Below are positions 18,053 to 27,727 of a stretch of DNA of 60,388 nt, piece by piece; positions within the stretch are counted from its first letter, which is position 1; each line of letters starts with the position of its first letter. The position numbers were made by a program, and so were the translations under genes. The stretch comes from Affinundibacterium flavidum (GTDB lineage Bacteria > Pseudomonadota > Gammaproteobacteria > Burkholderiales > Burkholderiaceae_D): assembly GCF_014284175.1 (NCBI RefSeq), contig NZ_JACOGA010000026.1, forward strand, positions 1 through 60,388, read 5' to 3'. The notes beneath the pieces were generated by a model that saw only the letters and a program-made list of their open reading frames with translations, ran no database searches and had not been told where the DNA came from.

Positions 18053-18513
18053 AGTATTCTCCTGATTATTTTTTCTGTTGACCCTTAAATTAAAAGGCCT
18101 CGTCTAGCGCACACCAAAGACTAATTGGCAGAGCGTGAAGCGAGGCAATTGAGGTCAAGGACTTGCGATTTCTAGGATGTGCACACGGCCTTTTGGACTC
18201 ATGTAATGAGTACAGATCGGGCTCAAGCATCCAACTGCCAAAATCCTACCATGTACACGCAGCTTTATAGAAAGCATTTCGCAGTATTATATTGCGAGCC
18301 AGCAACAATTCTATAACTATGATGCACCAGCTAAATTAGTGCATAGTCACAAAGAAATAGAAAATAAATAGCAAACACATAGAAAACAAATAGCAAAATC
18401 GTCACAAACAAGGCTGCAGACTTGCTGTTTTTAAATGTATTTCAATGGCAAACACATTATGGTGATTGCCATTTATTCTTATCGTTGCGATAGTTTAATA
18501 ATCGGTCGGCAAG
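18053..18513. other. Intergenic stretch between chemoreceptor and MFS genes
   Basis: About 460 bases that hold the promoter side of the chemoreceptor gene. Near 18355-18405 there is an A-rich stretch with an imperfectly repeated unit (aaatag...caaacacatag...aaatagcaaaa). I see no gene or RNA. Confidence 0.45.
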
Positions 18514-19791
18514 TTATTTGGTTTTCTTACGGGTGTTGGTTCCAACGCCCACTGCAGTAAAGATTGCGAGCATCTGGAACATACCGATACAAGCGAAAAC
18601 CCAGCTAGGATGATGCGCATCCATGATGGCTCCAAAAAGCGCTGGCGAAAATGCCAGGCCAATATCCAAACCAGAATACACGACGCCGTACACGCGGCCA
18701 GTCGCATTTTTCGGCGATGCCGCACGAATGAGTAAATCGCGAGAAGGTCCGGCAATCCCGGCACCCAAGCCGACTGCTCCCATCAAGACCACCGCCATCA
18801 TCGGTGATACCCAGCCAGTTGATAGTAGCAAAGCAATCACTGCGGAAAATGAAAATGCTACCGTGATCGTACGGTCATGATCTGTTGTTTTGGCAGCGAT
18901 AAAACCGCCCCACACCATACCCACAGCAGAAGTCAGCATATAGGCAGTATACGCGGCAGTCGCCCATGCTAGAGACATGCCATACACTTCGCGTAAGGCA
19001 GTGGGTGAAAAGCTTTGAATACCACCGATGCCCATAGAGATCATAAAAAAGAATAGGAAACACATCCACACTGCGGGCAAACGCATGAAGTGAAATACGC
19101 TATTGTCTGGATTTTGTTGGTCTGCGACTGTGCTAGCAGCGGTGGTAGCAGAAGTGCTGCTGGCCGTGTTGTGTGGTTTGGGAATAGTGTGCAGCAAATG
19201 ACGGTAGCTAATCAAAATGATCAGCACGATCACAGGTAAAGCTGCCGCTGCCATCAGCGCGATACGCCAATTGTACAAATTCGCCAAACTCACCAAAAAC
19301 ACTGGAGCTGCAGCCCAACCCAAGTTACCGCTGATGCCGTGTACTGAAAATGCATGGCTTAGGCGTTGCGTCGTCACGCATTTATTCAGTATCGTGTAAT
19401 CGGCCGGATGAAACACACTATTGCCTAAGCCAGCTAACATAGAACCTAGCATTAAGACCGCGTAACTCGGCGCGACAGCCAACACAGCAGCAGATAAGGC
19501 GAGACAAGTGATTCCAAAAAAGAGTACTGCTCTGGCACCAATTCGATCAACCACAAAGCCTGCCAGCGCCTGACCTATGCCCGAGACCACAAAAAACGCA
19601 CTCATCAAAATGCCAAGTTCCGCATACGATAAGTTAAAAGCGTCTTTTAGCCAGGGAAACAAAGGCGCCAAGATCATGTGGAAAAAATGCGAGATTCCGT
19701 GTGCCAAGCCGACTAGGCCAATGACAAGCGCATCTTGTTTAAGGCTATTCGGACTCTGTACTTGGGTAGGATGGGCAGCAATGCTAGTCAT
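18514..19791 (-). CDS. MFS transporter
   Basis: A 12-helix major facilitator of 425 aa. The start of helix 1 reads GLAHGISHFFHMILAPLFPWLKD, helix 2 reads LGILMSAFFVVSGIGQALAGFVVDRIGAR (motif A), and the NSVFHPADYTILN motif resembles the fosmidomycin-resistance (Fsr) type of MFS efflux proteins. Substrate and direction are not known. The middle loop (about 205-225) is Ser/Thr/Ala-rich. The gene is divergent from the AraC regulator gene at 20178, which may control it. Confidence 0.85.
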   Translation of the reverse strand: MTSIAAHPTQVQSPNSLKQDALVIGLVGLAHGISHFFHMILAPLFPWLKDAFNLSYAELGILMSAFFVVSGIGQALAGFVVDRIGARAVLFFGITCLALSAAVLAVAPSYAVLMLGSMLAGLGNSVFHPADYTILNKCVTTQRLSHAFSVHGISGNLGWAAAPVFLVSLANLYNWRIALMAAAALPVIVLIILISYRHLLHTIPKPHNTASSTSATTAASTVADQQNPDNSVFHFMRLPAVWMCFLFFFMISMGIGGIQSFSPTALREVYGMSLAWATAAYTAYMLTSAVGMVWGGFIAAKTTDHDRTITVAFSFSAVIALLLSTGWVSPMMAVVLMGAVGLGAGIAGPSRDLLIRAASPKNATGRVYGVVYSGLDIGLAFSPALFGAIMDAHHPSWVFACIGMFQMLAIFTAVGVGTNTRKKTK

Positions 19792-20026
19792 GAAATTACT
19801 CTAGGTAAGATTGGCGGTGCAAAATCATCGCGATTCAACACGCCCTAGTTCTAAGAAAATCAAGTCTACGGAAAAAAGCCTCGTCTGTTTTGAGATAAAC
19901 AGTCATAATTTGTCGATAATTTGCCAAATCTGCTAGATCCTGTTTGTTTCTGTTTATTTTTATTCTATTTTTGTTAATTTAATGTAGAACTTATGCAAAA
20001 TGCGCTGGCTTGAGTTTCATCGGGTA

Positions 20027-20083
20027 GGGTGCGCCGTGCGCACCACACACATTGACTGCGGCTTCGGTGTGCATTGCGCAACC
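20027..20083. repeat. REP-like GC-rich palindrome, copy 1 (one arm degenerate)
   Basis: The arm GGGTGCGCCGTGCGCACC (20027-20044) is identical to the left arm of the copy at 60167. The right arm (20066-20083) matches the partner arm at 14 of 18 positions. The loop is 21 bases, the same as in copy 2. It lies in the intergenic region between the divergent MFS and AraC genes. Confidence 0.85.
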
Positions 20084-20177
20084 AACCTTATTCCCTTTAT
20101 CGCGCATTGCAAGCGAATACAATTCGCTGCCGTCGGTATTGTCTAAGCACCGAATTGAGAATTCCTAAAATAGAGAG

Positions 20178-20996
20178 ATGCTAACGATGTCGCAAACACC
20201 AATCACCCATACGGGTGCGCCGCCCGCCAGCTTATCACCCACTGCCGAGCGTCCGGTGCGTGTGGTGGCCCGCGATTTGGAAGCCGATGAACTGCTGCGT
20301 GCGCACCAGCATGCTTGGGGGCAGGTCACCTATGCCTTAGACGGGGCGGTGCAAGTGAATGCCAACCATCAGACTTGGTTCGTGCCACCATTGCGGGCGA
20401 TCTGGATTCCAGCGCACATAGAGCATGAAGTACGGACCTTGGAAAGAGCGCAATTGCGGGCGATTCATGTAGATGTCTCGGTCGCACCGATTTCCGGTGA
20501 CGATTGTGTGGTGTTAGAAGTATCTGACTTAATGCGGGAGTTAGTCCGTTCATTGACCACCTTAGAGCTGAATCAGGCGAATCAAACAGCGCAGCGTGAA
20601 GCCCACTTGGCAGCCTGCTTATTGGATGAATTAGCACATGCTGCACCTCTGCCGTTGAACGTACCTATGCCACGTGAACCACGTCTACGCAGCCTATGTG
20701 AGATGTTGATTGCCGATCCTGCGTCTAATCTCAGCCTGCACGATTTGTCGCAACAGGCTGGCGCATCTGAGCGCACCTTGGCGCGTCTATTTCAAAGTGA
20801 AATGCAAATGAGTTTTGGCCTCTGGCGGCAGCAAATGCGGCTGGCGCGAGCTGCGCCTTTGATCGCAAGTGGCAAGCCTTTATCGGTGGTCGCTGCCGAG
20901 TTGGGCTATGCTAGTCAATCGGCATTTTCTGCAATGTTCAAAAAAACTTTCGGCCAATCGCCTTCACAATTTTTTCGACTAGCGATGCGCAAATAA
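20178..20996 (+). CDS. AraC family transcriptional regulator
   Basis: A regulator of 272 aa with a cupin-like N-terminal sensing domain (about 25-110, including HQHAWGQVTYALDGAVQV and PPLRAIWIPAHIEHEV) and a C-terminal double helix-turn-helix (about 170-270: NLSLHDLSQQAGASERTLARLF and VAAELGYASQSAFSAMFKKTFGQSP). It is divergent from the MFS gene and probably regulates that gene. An ATG at 20187 is an alternative start. Confidence 0.92.
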   Translation: MLTMSQTPITHTGAPPASLSPTAERPVRVVARDLEADELLRAHQHAWGQVTYALDGAVQVNANHQTWFVPPLRAIWIPAHIEHEVRTLERAQLRAIHVDVSVAPISGDDCVVLEVSDLMRELVRSLTTLELNQANQTAQREAHLAACLLDELAHAAPLPLNVPMPREPRLRSLCEMLIADPASNLSLHDLSQQAGASERTLARLFQSEMQMSFGLWRQQMRLARAAPLIASGKPLSVVAAELGYASQSAFSAMFKKTFGQSPSQFFRLAMRK

Positions 20997-21106
20997 TGGA
21001 ATGCAAGCGTAGGGTAAGTGAGAAGTAAGTCAAAAACAGGTGCGAAAAAAAACGCAGAGTTTTTGACTCTGCGTTGCGGTAACTATCTATCTTCGTATGT
21101 AGTTAA

Positions 21107-21520
21107 CTAGGCAGCAGCGTCTTCGTTTACAGTTGCTGTCGTCGATTTCTTCTTGTCTGCTTTTTTCTTCGCATGCAAGCTAATGGCAGCACACACAACG
21201 CCCAACATCAGTATGGTTGTGTTCGAATTCGCCTGATCTTTGATCAGCACAAAATTACTTACTCCAATCAAACATAGAACCGCTGCCCAAGATAAAAAAC
21301 TATAACGGCGTAATACATAATTCGAACCAGGATTCGCTTTCCACATGAGGCCCAGACTAAGCAGTGGTAGCAATAATAGGGTTGCAGCACCAAGTTTGGC
21401 AGTCATCGCCGGATCATTCAACACTGTGCCGAATAAAGGAACGCAGGCCAATCCAGCTAACATCGACAGGATCAAAAAAACAATACTTAAAAATAATTTT
21501 TCGCGCAGCATGATTTTCAT
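21107..21520 (-). CDS. Hypothetical membrane protein with four helices
   Basis: A small inner-membrane protein of about 137 aa with four hydrophobic segments and a Lys-rich cytoplasmic tail ending in AAA. I do not recognise a family. The start at 21520 (MKIML) puts the first helix at the N-terminus; the frame is open back to 21565, but the extra residues are Cys-rich and unlikely. Both flanking intergenic regions are short and it appears to be a single gene. Confidence 0.6.
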   Translation of the reverse strand: MKIMLREKLFLSIVFLILSMLAGLACVPLFGTVLNDPAMTAKLGAATLLLLPLLSLGLMWKANPGSNYVLRRYSFLSWAAVLCLIGVSNFVLIKDQANSNTTILMLGVVCAAISLHAKKKADKKKSTTATVNEDAAA

Positions 21521-21690
21521 TCTAGGTAATCGGCCTGAACTCAGGCAAGCGCAGCATCCTAGCAAAAAATTCTGCGCTACAGGGAAATTATTCTTACTGG
21601 TAGTGCTGCCTTAAATCACTATGGATTCTGGTGTGTCATTTTTGTAGAGTGCGAAATTAGCGCCAGCACCGATGAAAGCTAACCTGGCGA

Positions 21691-22053
21691 TCAATTATCC
21701 ATGCGTTTGGCAGCAGTACTTTTACCAGAAAACCAATATGCGCTAGCGAATAAAAGTAGCTCTAAAGTGTAAAACAATTGCGCTAGCCCGAAGCCAAATC
21801 GATAGCTATCCCAAATTAAGGATGCCAGCATGACTGCACCCGTGAGTATCAAGGATTGCTGAATGTTTTTACCGCGAAATAAGTCCCAAATAAGCCAAAG
21901 CACGACCAACACCCATAGCATATTGGTGCTAAATATCCATGGATTGTCGAAGCCTATTTCCTCGAATTCTAGACTATCCAAATACACTGCAATCAGTGTC
22001 GACATGCATGACAAGATTAAGGCCAGCCCAGCTTTTTGCTTATGGCTTAACAA
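21691..22053 (-). CDS. Hypothetical membrane protein (120 aa)
   Basis: Four hydrophobic segments (about 9-27, 41-62, 66-84 and 88-108) with a short basic tail. The layout resembles the preceding 137-aa gene, but I see no clear sequence identity. Family and function are unknown. Confidence 0.6.
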   Translation of the reverse strand: MLSHKQKAGLALILSCMSTLIAVYLDSLEFEEIGFDNPWIFSTNMLWVLVVLWLIWDLFRGKNIQQSLILTGAVMLASLIWDSYRFGFGLAQLFYTLELLLFASAYWFSGKSTAAKRMDN

Positions 22054-22304
22054 AATTTCTCTCCTCGTACTTAGGGTCTGTTGAAGAATTGTGAAGAGTC
22101 ATGAGTATGGCGGTTCTGTCATTGATATGTCTATGGCAAAGCAGTTAAGTACATGCCTGCACATACACTCACTCAATCTATGCAATCTACGCACGCAAAA
22201 GTGGGAAATCCGTGTTTTAATATCGAAGCTATTTAGTTGCCTTGAATCAACTTCCTTATGTCCAGGCTAAGACGAGATGAAATCTACCCCGGCGGTGTCG
22301 CACT

Positions 22305-22841
22305 ATGAAAAAAACGTCCAGTGATTCCAAGATAAGTGAGCAGAAGCTGCCAACACCAAAGAGTGATGACGCTACTCCTAAGAAGATCCTCAGTAAGCCA
22401 CAAAATCAGCCCCCAGGCGACACCGAATCACGTTCATTCGCTCCAAAACAAATTGTGACTCGTCTACCCAAAGTCGAACATCGGCGACATAAACGCTATC
22501 TGGTCAAATGGCGAATCGCGATTGTGTATGAAGGTGGCAATGGGAAAAAAACCTTCCATGGCCGCGTCAATGAAATTTCTATGGGGGGCTTGAGCATACA
22601 TTGCGATCACAATGTTTTTCATGACGGTAAAGTGATTTTACTGCTAGCCTTGCCGCCCTTATTTGCTGGCGGTCGAGAAAAAATTCTCGAAATCACTTGT
22701 CGCATGAATTACACGATTTTGTCGAAGACCTTGTTTCGTATAGGCTTGGAATTCGTGGAGTTTCGCAGTGGCGACAAAAAATTGCTGGAAGAGCGTTTAG
22801 AGATTAGTAATGCCGGTGGAATCGCCTACTCTGAGGCTTAG
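22305..22841 (+). CDS. PilZ domain protein
   Basis: A 178-aa protein with a disordered Lys/Pro/Ser-rich N-terminus (1-55) and a PilZ domain (about 58-165). The c-di-GMP-binding motifs are present: RRHKR (60-64, the RxxxR motif) and NEISMGGLSI (89-98, the D/NxSxxG motif). It should bind cyclic di-GMP and pass the signal to motility, surface polysaccharide or another output. It has no operon partner, so the output cannot be told. Confidence 0.9.
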   Translation: MKKTSSDSKISEQKLPTPKSDDATPKKILSKPQNQPPGDTESRSFAPKQIVTRLPKVEHRRHKRYLVKWRIAIVYEGGNGKKTFHGRVNEISMGGLSIHCDHNVFHDGKVILLLALPPLFAGGREKILEITCRMNYTILSKTLFRIGLEFVEFRSGDKKLLEERLEISNAGGIAYSEA

Positions 22842-22911
22842 TTGATGCTCGCAGTTCGTAGCTAGATGCTAGCTGCGAGCATGGCGTTTGGCCACACCCG
22901 CAGTGCGGATC

Positions 22912-24186
22912 TTAATTGTCGAGACTGGTCTCTGTACTCGTTTCAGCTTTTTGCTGCTGACGTTTCCGACGCTTAGAGCGCAAGATAGCAGCGGTGCCAG
23001 CGCGATAAGGATCAACATGAAACGGGAAATTCTGTTGCGCCATAAATCCCTCAGGCATGTAGTCACCAATCACACCATAATGTTTCGGAAAACCTGTTTG
23101 ACCTTTGATGGCAGTGCCAAATAGATGATCCAGAAACGCAAAGTGCGCGGCATAATTTTTATCAACCGCGATATCGTCCGATGAATGATGCCAGTGATGA
23201 AAATCGGGCGTTACGATCAGATACTTCAAGGGTCCCCAGTTCAGATGGACATTCGCATGATTAAACACGGCCTGAAATCCGACCACAATGATGTACACAT
23301 CCATCACTGATTTTTCAAAGCCCAGTACATACAAGCTACCGAGTACGAGAACGCGGGTCGCGATCAGTTCGAGTATGTGCATGCGCGAACCTGCCAGCCA
23401 ATCCATGGTTTTCGTACTGTGATGGACGGCATGGAAGCGCCACAAAAACGGCACTTCGTGATAGGCGCGATGGGTCCAATATTGCGCCAGATCGGCAATC
23501 AATATGCATAGTAAAAGTTGCGGTATAAATGGAATCGCTTGTACCAATTCTTGCGCAGCAGGAATCGCAATCCAACCGAAAATCTTGTGAATCAGAAAAT
23601 TGACGGTCAATAAGGCCAGGCCAATGATGAAGTGGTTGACTGCAAAGTGCACCAGATCCGTTTGCCATTCTTTGCGAAAAATCGGTTGCCCGCGATACAG
23701 AGGAAAGATTTTTTCGAATGCGACAAAGATCAAAGTTGAACCTAGCAAATCGAGAATAAACCAATCCAGACCGATGTAAGGCGTATGATCAGGAAAGTCA
23801 GCAACGGTTACATGCGAACCGCCCAGTGCAAGGCACGCCAATACTAAAAGACCCGCCACGCCATTGATACTACGTGCGCGTTTGAGGATCAGATTGACTA
23901 GACTAATCGATCCCGACAGCACCAGCGCAGCAAACATCAGATGTCGAATTAAATCCGGTGAATATTTTTGACGTAATTCTGGGGTGGTCAAATATTGAGG
24001 GAAATGAAAGGCAAGTACACCCAGAAAACACAGAATGGCAAGACTCAAAGCCCAGACACCACTGACGATGCCATAACCTTTTTTGAGCTCGCCATCAGCC
24101 GCCATTAACTTGGCGGTATCTTTAGCCGCACCAGTGATCACTTTGACGGGGCTACTTATTTTTTCTGTGGAGTGTTTTTTCTGCAT
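22912..24186 (-). CDS. Sterol desaturase/fatty acid hydroxylase family protein
   Basis: An integral membrane di-iron enzyme of 424 aa. The histidine clusters of the family are visible: HRAYHEVPFLWRFHAVHHS (about 245-263) and DFHHWHHSSDD (about 330-340). About seven hydrophobic segments precede and surround them. Such enzymes hydroxylate or desaturate lipid chains; the substrate is not known. The N-terminus (1-30) and the Lys/Arg-rich C-terminus (about 395-424) are extra compared with short members. Confidence 0.88.
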   Translation of the reverse strand: MQKKHSTEKISSPVKVITGAAKDTAKLMAADGELKKGYGIVSGVWALSLAILCFLGVLAFHFPQYLTTPELRQKYSPDLIRHLMFAALVLSGSISLVNLILKRARSINGVAGLLVLACLALGGSHVTVADFPDHTPYIGLDWFILDLLGSTLIFVAFEKIFPLYRGQPIFRKEWQTDLVHFAVNHFIIGLALLTVNFLIHKIFGWIAIPAAQELVQAIPFIPQLLLCILIADLAQYWTHRAYHEVPFLWRFHAVHHSTKTMDWLAGSRMHILELIATRVLVLGSLYVLGFEKSVMDVYIIVVGFQAVFNHANVHLNWGPLKYLIVTPDFHHWHHSSDDIAVDKNYAAHFAFLDHLFGTAIKGQTGFPKHYGVIGDYMPEGFMAQQNFPFHVDPYRAGTAAILRSKRRKRQQQKAETSTETSLDN

Positions 24187-24339
24187 AGTTTTCTCGCTAT
24201 CGAATTTTATCCAAGCTGCGCTTTATTTCGCTCCACAGTATAAGGGTGCAAAACAAAATTTCAAAATTAAAATGCAAAGTCAATTTTGCAATCTGAGTTG
24301 TAATCTAAGGCAATCAAATCGTACGAATAAACACGCGAT

Positions 24340-24711
24340 TCAGTCAGTCGCGTGCAATGTTTTGTCACCTATCGCAAACGATGCTCGTTGAATTCGGCCA
24401 TCGATCACTTCGTAAATACAAAGCATCTCTATCGTGCCTTTACCCTCGGGAAAATTACGCGTGATTAGCTCGGCATCCGTGACTATATTACCCACCACCA
24501 TACGAGATATCAGCTTTGCATGTAGATCAGGTTCGACAAAACGCGACAGGTAGCGCTCGCGCATTTGCGGGTGACCAGATGCCAGCAATTCTCCGTGCAA
24601 TGTGAATTGTTCTGCATCCGGTGCGTAGTTAGCCATTAATGCGTCGATATCTTTACTGTTATAGGCATCGAGTTGTCTTTGAACGACGGCGAGTGGTGAA
24701 TTAGTGGTCAT
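24340..24711 (-). CDS. SnoaL-like/NTF2-fold protein
   Basis: A 123-aa protein with the NTF2-like fold. VVQRQLDAYNSKDIDALMANYAPDAEQF at the start and ELITRNFPEGKGTIEMLCIYEVIDGRIQRASF at the end are typical of SnoaL-like polyketide-cyclase-related proteins. The specific reaction or ligand cannot be inferred. It starts 99 bases before the PhyH-type gene in transcription order and may share its promoter. Confidence 0.85.
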   Translation of the reverse strand: MTTNSPLAVVQRQLDAYNSKDIDALMANYAPDAEQFTLHGELLASGHPQMRERYLSRFVEPDLHAKLISRMVVGNIVTDAELITRNFPEGKGTIEMLCIYEVIDGRIQRASFAIGDKTLHATD

Positions 24712-24809
24712 TATGAGCTTGTGTAGAAATTGTGTTTGGACATTTGGAAATAGTAGAGGAGACGCTATACGCAGGCATTTTTTAGGCCTGTTTTAGGCTA
24801 GCGATGAAA

Positions 24810-25475
24810 TCAATCCCAATAAATGCCATCTGGTAACTGCCAGTCGCTAAACTCTAAATGCAAAACCCGCCGCTTGCCGGGAATTGTACTTTTACTTGAG
24901 GCATGCAGTAAATGCGGACGCATGACTAGTGCAGCACCTCTTTGGGTTTCACAGTAGTGGATTTTATCTTCTGTCACGATGTCGCTGATCTGTTCGGGTG
25001 ACAATAGACCCAGTTTGTGACTATCGGGTATCACTTTGAGACAAGCGTTTTCTTTCGGTGTTGCATCCAGATGTACGCGTATCGTCACCATTTCATCTAC
25101 AACTTCTAATGGTGGTTGCACGTGCAAGCTGCCATCCTTGACACTCCACGCACGCCAGCCAACTGCGTCAAATTGTTTGGATACTGAAACGGTTTTGTCC
25201 TGGTGCCAGGTCACATACCAATTCGATTCGGGTGACTTATTAAAAAGAATGGCTCGAACCAATGAGGCGCCGACAGGTAAAAAATTTTCAGATTTTTTCT
25301 GAAATTCGGCGCTGCTAAGGTAGTCTGCAACGGCAGGTAATTTCTTGTTGATATGTCTGAGGCCGCTGCCGATATTCGGGTTTGCAGATTGTTCGACGTC
25401 GCTGACGATCGTTTTCAGCCAATGCTGAGAAATAAAATCGTCGACGATCTCAAATCCCTTATCAAGAAATTGCAT
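24810..25475 (-). CDS. Phytanoyl-CoA dioxygenase (PhyH) family Fe(II)/2-oxoglutarate oxygenase
   Basis: A 221-aa protein with the double-stranded beta-helix iron site. The HxD pair is in WHQDKT (about residue 95), the distal His is in MRPHLLHASSKS (about 188-195), and the 2-oxoglutarate Arg follows in KRRVLHLEF. PhyH-type enzymes hydroxylate small molecules or lipids; this one has no clear substrate. Neighbouring genes (SnoaL-like, hydrolase) give only weak context. Confidence 0.85.
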   Translation of the reverse strand: MQFLDKGFEIVDDFISQHWLKTIVSDVEQSANPNIGSGLRHINKKLPAVADYLSSAEFQKKSENFLPVGASLVRAILFNKSPESNWYVTWHQDKTVSVSKQFDAVGWRAWSVKDGSLHVQPPLEVVDEMVTIRVHLDATPKENACLKVIPDSHKLGLLSPEQISDIVTEDKIHYCETQRGAALVMRPHLLHASSKSTIPGKRRVLHLEFSDWQLPDGIYWD

Positions 25476-25528
25476 GATGGTTTGTTGTGTATCAGTGTGA
25501 GAGAATTTGCGTATGATTATTGCGATAG

Positions 25529-25566
25529 CTTGTCTGCGTCAATACTTGTCTGCGTCAATACTTGTC
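25529..25566. repeat. Short tandem repeat, 16-bp unit x 2.4
   Basis: Two identical copies of CTTGTCTGCGTCAATA and a partial third copy lie in the short gap between the PhyH gene and the hydrolase gene. Confidence 0.85.
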
Positions 25567-26129
25567 TAATCACGTTTGTTGTATCGCGTCAGAAAAGACT
25601 TTATCTGTGTTAGTTGTCCTCGTGTATGTGCTTCATTAAAGTGAGGTGAGTGAGGATTCATGAAGCCGTGATGCGTATCTTTGATGATGGTGCATTCAAC
25701 TTGCGTATGGATCATTTTGGCGGCCACTGTTTCTGGTCGGAAGGACGATTCATGTTCCGCGAAGATCAGCGAGGTAGGACAACGTGGAACAAGGGATAAA
25801 TAATCTCTGATACGTGAACCATAAATTAGCTGAGCATAACTATCAGGGTGGCAATTTTCGCTAGCGGTATGTAGCCACATACTCGTTGCACCGACGCTGA
25901 ATCCTATTAAAAGGCAAGGTGTGCTTCCAGCCGCTTCTGCAATTTTTTGCTGGTAGGTCGTAAGCCCATTTTTCGCATGAAAAGCAGCGACCGCTTCTTG
26001 CTCTGTTTCGAATGGACATCCATCAAGATTCCAAGGTGACAGAAATCTAATCTCACCGTCGTTATCTTGAAACAGCGCTTTGAGATCATTGTTGATGCCG
26101 TGTATGTCTGTGGCGACTAGGGTTTGCAT
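25566..26129 (-). CDS. Alpha/beta hydrolase (dienelactone hydrolase-like)
   Basis: A 187-aa hydrolase of the dienelactone-hydrolase type. The nucleophile elbow is GFSVGA (Ser at about residue 75), an acidic residue is in FAEHESSF and the catalytic His is in DTHHGFMN (about residue 155). It is shorter than the usual 230-250 aa and its substrate is unknown. The next gene (26136) lies 6 bases upstream in transcription order. Confidence 0.8.
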   Translation of the reverse strand: MQTLVATDIHGINNDLKALFQDNDGEIRFLSPWNLDGCPFETEQEAVAAFHAKNGLTTYQQKIAEAAGSTPCLLIGFSVGATSMWLHTASENCHPDSYAQLIYGSRIRDYLSLVPRCPTSLIFAEHESSFRPETVAAKMIHTQVECTIIKDTHHGFMNPHSPHFNEAHTRGQLTQIKSFLTRYNKRD

Positions 26130-26135
26130 AGTCGT

Positions 26136-26558
26136 TCAGTTTTTCTTGCTTAAAGAGAAGAAGCCAAGCGGTGAGGCGCCGCCCATTCCCAACGCGTAAT
26201 AATCGCCACGGATTACTTTCTTTCTTAATCTGCCGTTTAACATTAAATAGGCGTCGCAAATTTCATTGCGTCCAATCGCCAATCGGTTCTTTTCAATAGA
26301 GTACGACAGCATGTCGGAAACGGGGAAGAAATTCTTATCTTTTGTCGTTGACGACAAAACTATGATTCTTGACCATTCACCAGCGATGCACGATTCTGCT
26401 TTTTGTTTAGTGAACTGAATGTTGAGCGTTGCGATCGTTTGGTGTTTTTTGTTTTCTATTTTTAAAATCCACTCTCCATTTAAGTTATGTGACCAAGCTA
26501 ACGTCGGGAAGCTCAATGTAACGATGATAAACAGTAAACGACAGATGTACCCGTTCAT
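26136..26558 (-). CDS. Hypothetical exported protein (140 aa)
   Basis: An N-terminal signal peptide (residues 1-23, ending before HNLNGEW) is followed by a small domain rich in beta strands with two cysteines (C58 and about C103) that could form a disulfide. I do not recognise the family. It is probably co-transcribed with the hydrolase gene that follows 6 bases later. Confidence 0.65.
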   Translation of the reverse strand: MNGYICRLLFIIVTLSFPTLAWSHNLNGEWILKIENKKHQTIATLNIQFTKQKAESCIAGEWSRIIVLSSTTKDKNFFPVSDMLSYSIEKNRLAIGRNEICDAYLMLNGRLRKKVIRGDYYALGMGGASPLGFFSLSKKN

Positions 26559-26846
26559 TTTGAGGACTTTGTTTTGGAGTGAAAGAAACCGAAGTTAACA
26601 TAGTTGTAAAAAATAAACAACAAAGTCTCGATGTACTCGATATCTCAATAAGCTTATTGCGCTCATAAAATTTACCCCGGTAGCTTACGCGCCGCACCGA
26701 ATTAATGATGAACATCGATTCGACTATAAGCTCGTTGAAGGCGTTTTGCTTATGGCACTGTACGCTGTCGCTACGATGGATAGGTGAAGGTGGATGGGTG
26801 ACAAAAATCTAGTAACTGCGATTGGCGTCGCATAATCACACAGCGC

Positions 26847-27599
26847 TTATTGTTCGTTATATTTCTTTAGAATTTTAAGAAAACTTTTGTCCTTCTTCAT
26901 TTCTTCTAAGGAGCTATTCCATTGGGCAACGATGGCTGCATCCGTGTTTTTTGAAACAGCAATATACAAGGGATTCTTAAATAAATCGTAGGCGAGTTTG
27001 ACGTCTGATGCCTGGTAGCCGGCTAAATTTGCCGTGATGGCGACGCCTTTTTTTGCATCGGCGTAGGCGGCAATTCTGCCTATCATTAATTTCTTAAAGC
27101 TAGAGGCAACTGAGCTGGCGCGATCCAGATTGGTGAAGCCCAATTTACTGAGGGTTTGGTCACGGATGTCGTCGCGATACACGCCAATCAGACCGATCTT
27201 TTTTGCATCCTCAAGCTTATTAATTTGAATTGATGAATCCGCTTTGACGTACAGACCATACTCAATAAATAGGATAGGGCCTATCCATTGATAGAGTTGC
27301 TCCCGGTCGGGCGTGCGTGCCATCGTGAACAGAAAACTATTCGGCTCTTTGTTTAATTTGTCGATGCCGCGTGACCATGGAACGACCTGGATGCGATCTT
27401 TGTTGCCGAGTCGTCGTTGGATTTCTTGTACGACTTCAACCGTCAAGCCAGTCAGCTTTTTATTCTCGTCATAAAACTGAAGTGGTTTGTCGTCTTCGCA
27501 ATATAGGGACAACACTGGTGAAGTTTTGTTTTGCGCTAGCGTTTGCGTATTCAGACAGAGTAAGCTGGCCGCTATCAGGAGAATTTTTATTACGGCCAT
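26847..27599 (-). CDS. Periplasmic solute-binding protein (SBP_bac_3 type)
   Basis: A 250-aa protein with a signal peptide (1-22). It has the fold of polar-amino-acid binding proteins: LYCEDDKPLQFYDENKKLTGLTVEVVQEI at the N-terminal lobe, then the hinge region and a C-terminal lobe. No ABC permease or ATPase gene is nearby, so it may be a sensor-type or orphan binding protein. The ligand is not clear; such orphans are common in betaproteobacteria. Confidence 0.85.
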   Translation of the reverse strand: MAVIKILLIAASLLCLNTQTLAQNKTSPVLSLYCEDDKPLQFYDENKKLTGLTVEVVQEIQRRLGNKDRIQVVPWSRGIDKLNKEPNSFLFTMARTPDREQLYQWIGPILFIEYGLYVKADSSIQINKLEDAKKIGLIGVYRDDIRDQTLSKLGFTNLDRASSVASSFKKLMIGRIAAYADAKKGVAITANLAGYQASDVKLAYDLFKNPLYIAVSKNTDAAIVAQWNSSLEEMKKDKSFLKILKKYNEQ

Positions 27600-27727
27600 G
27601 GTTTAGCTTTGCCTGGATCTTTGATTAATATAAGAAATAGTTTAAAAAATTCTTTTTTTTCTATGTATATAGAGACGGACTATAGCCAAATTTATTCTGA
27701 CAAGCAAATGTTCTGTGGAATCTCGGC

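Noticed and set aside
26485..26715. 76-aa frame on the minus strand
   Set aside because: It overlaps the start of the exported protein gene and has no ribosome-binding site or family match.
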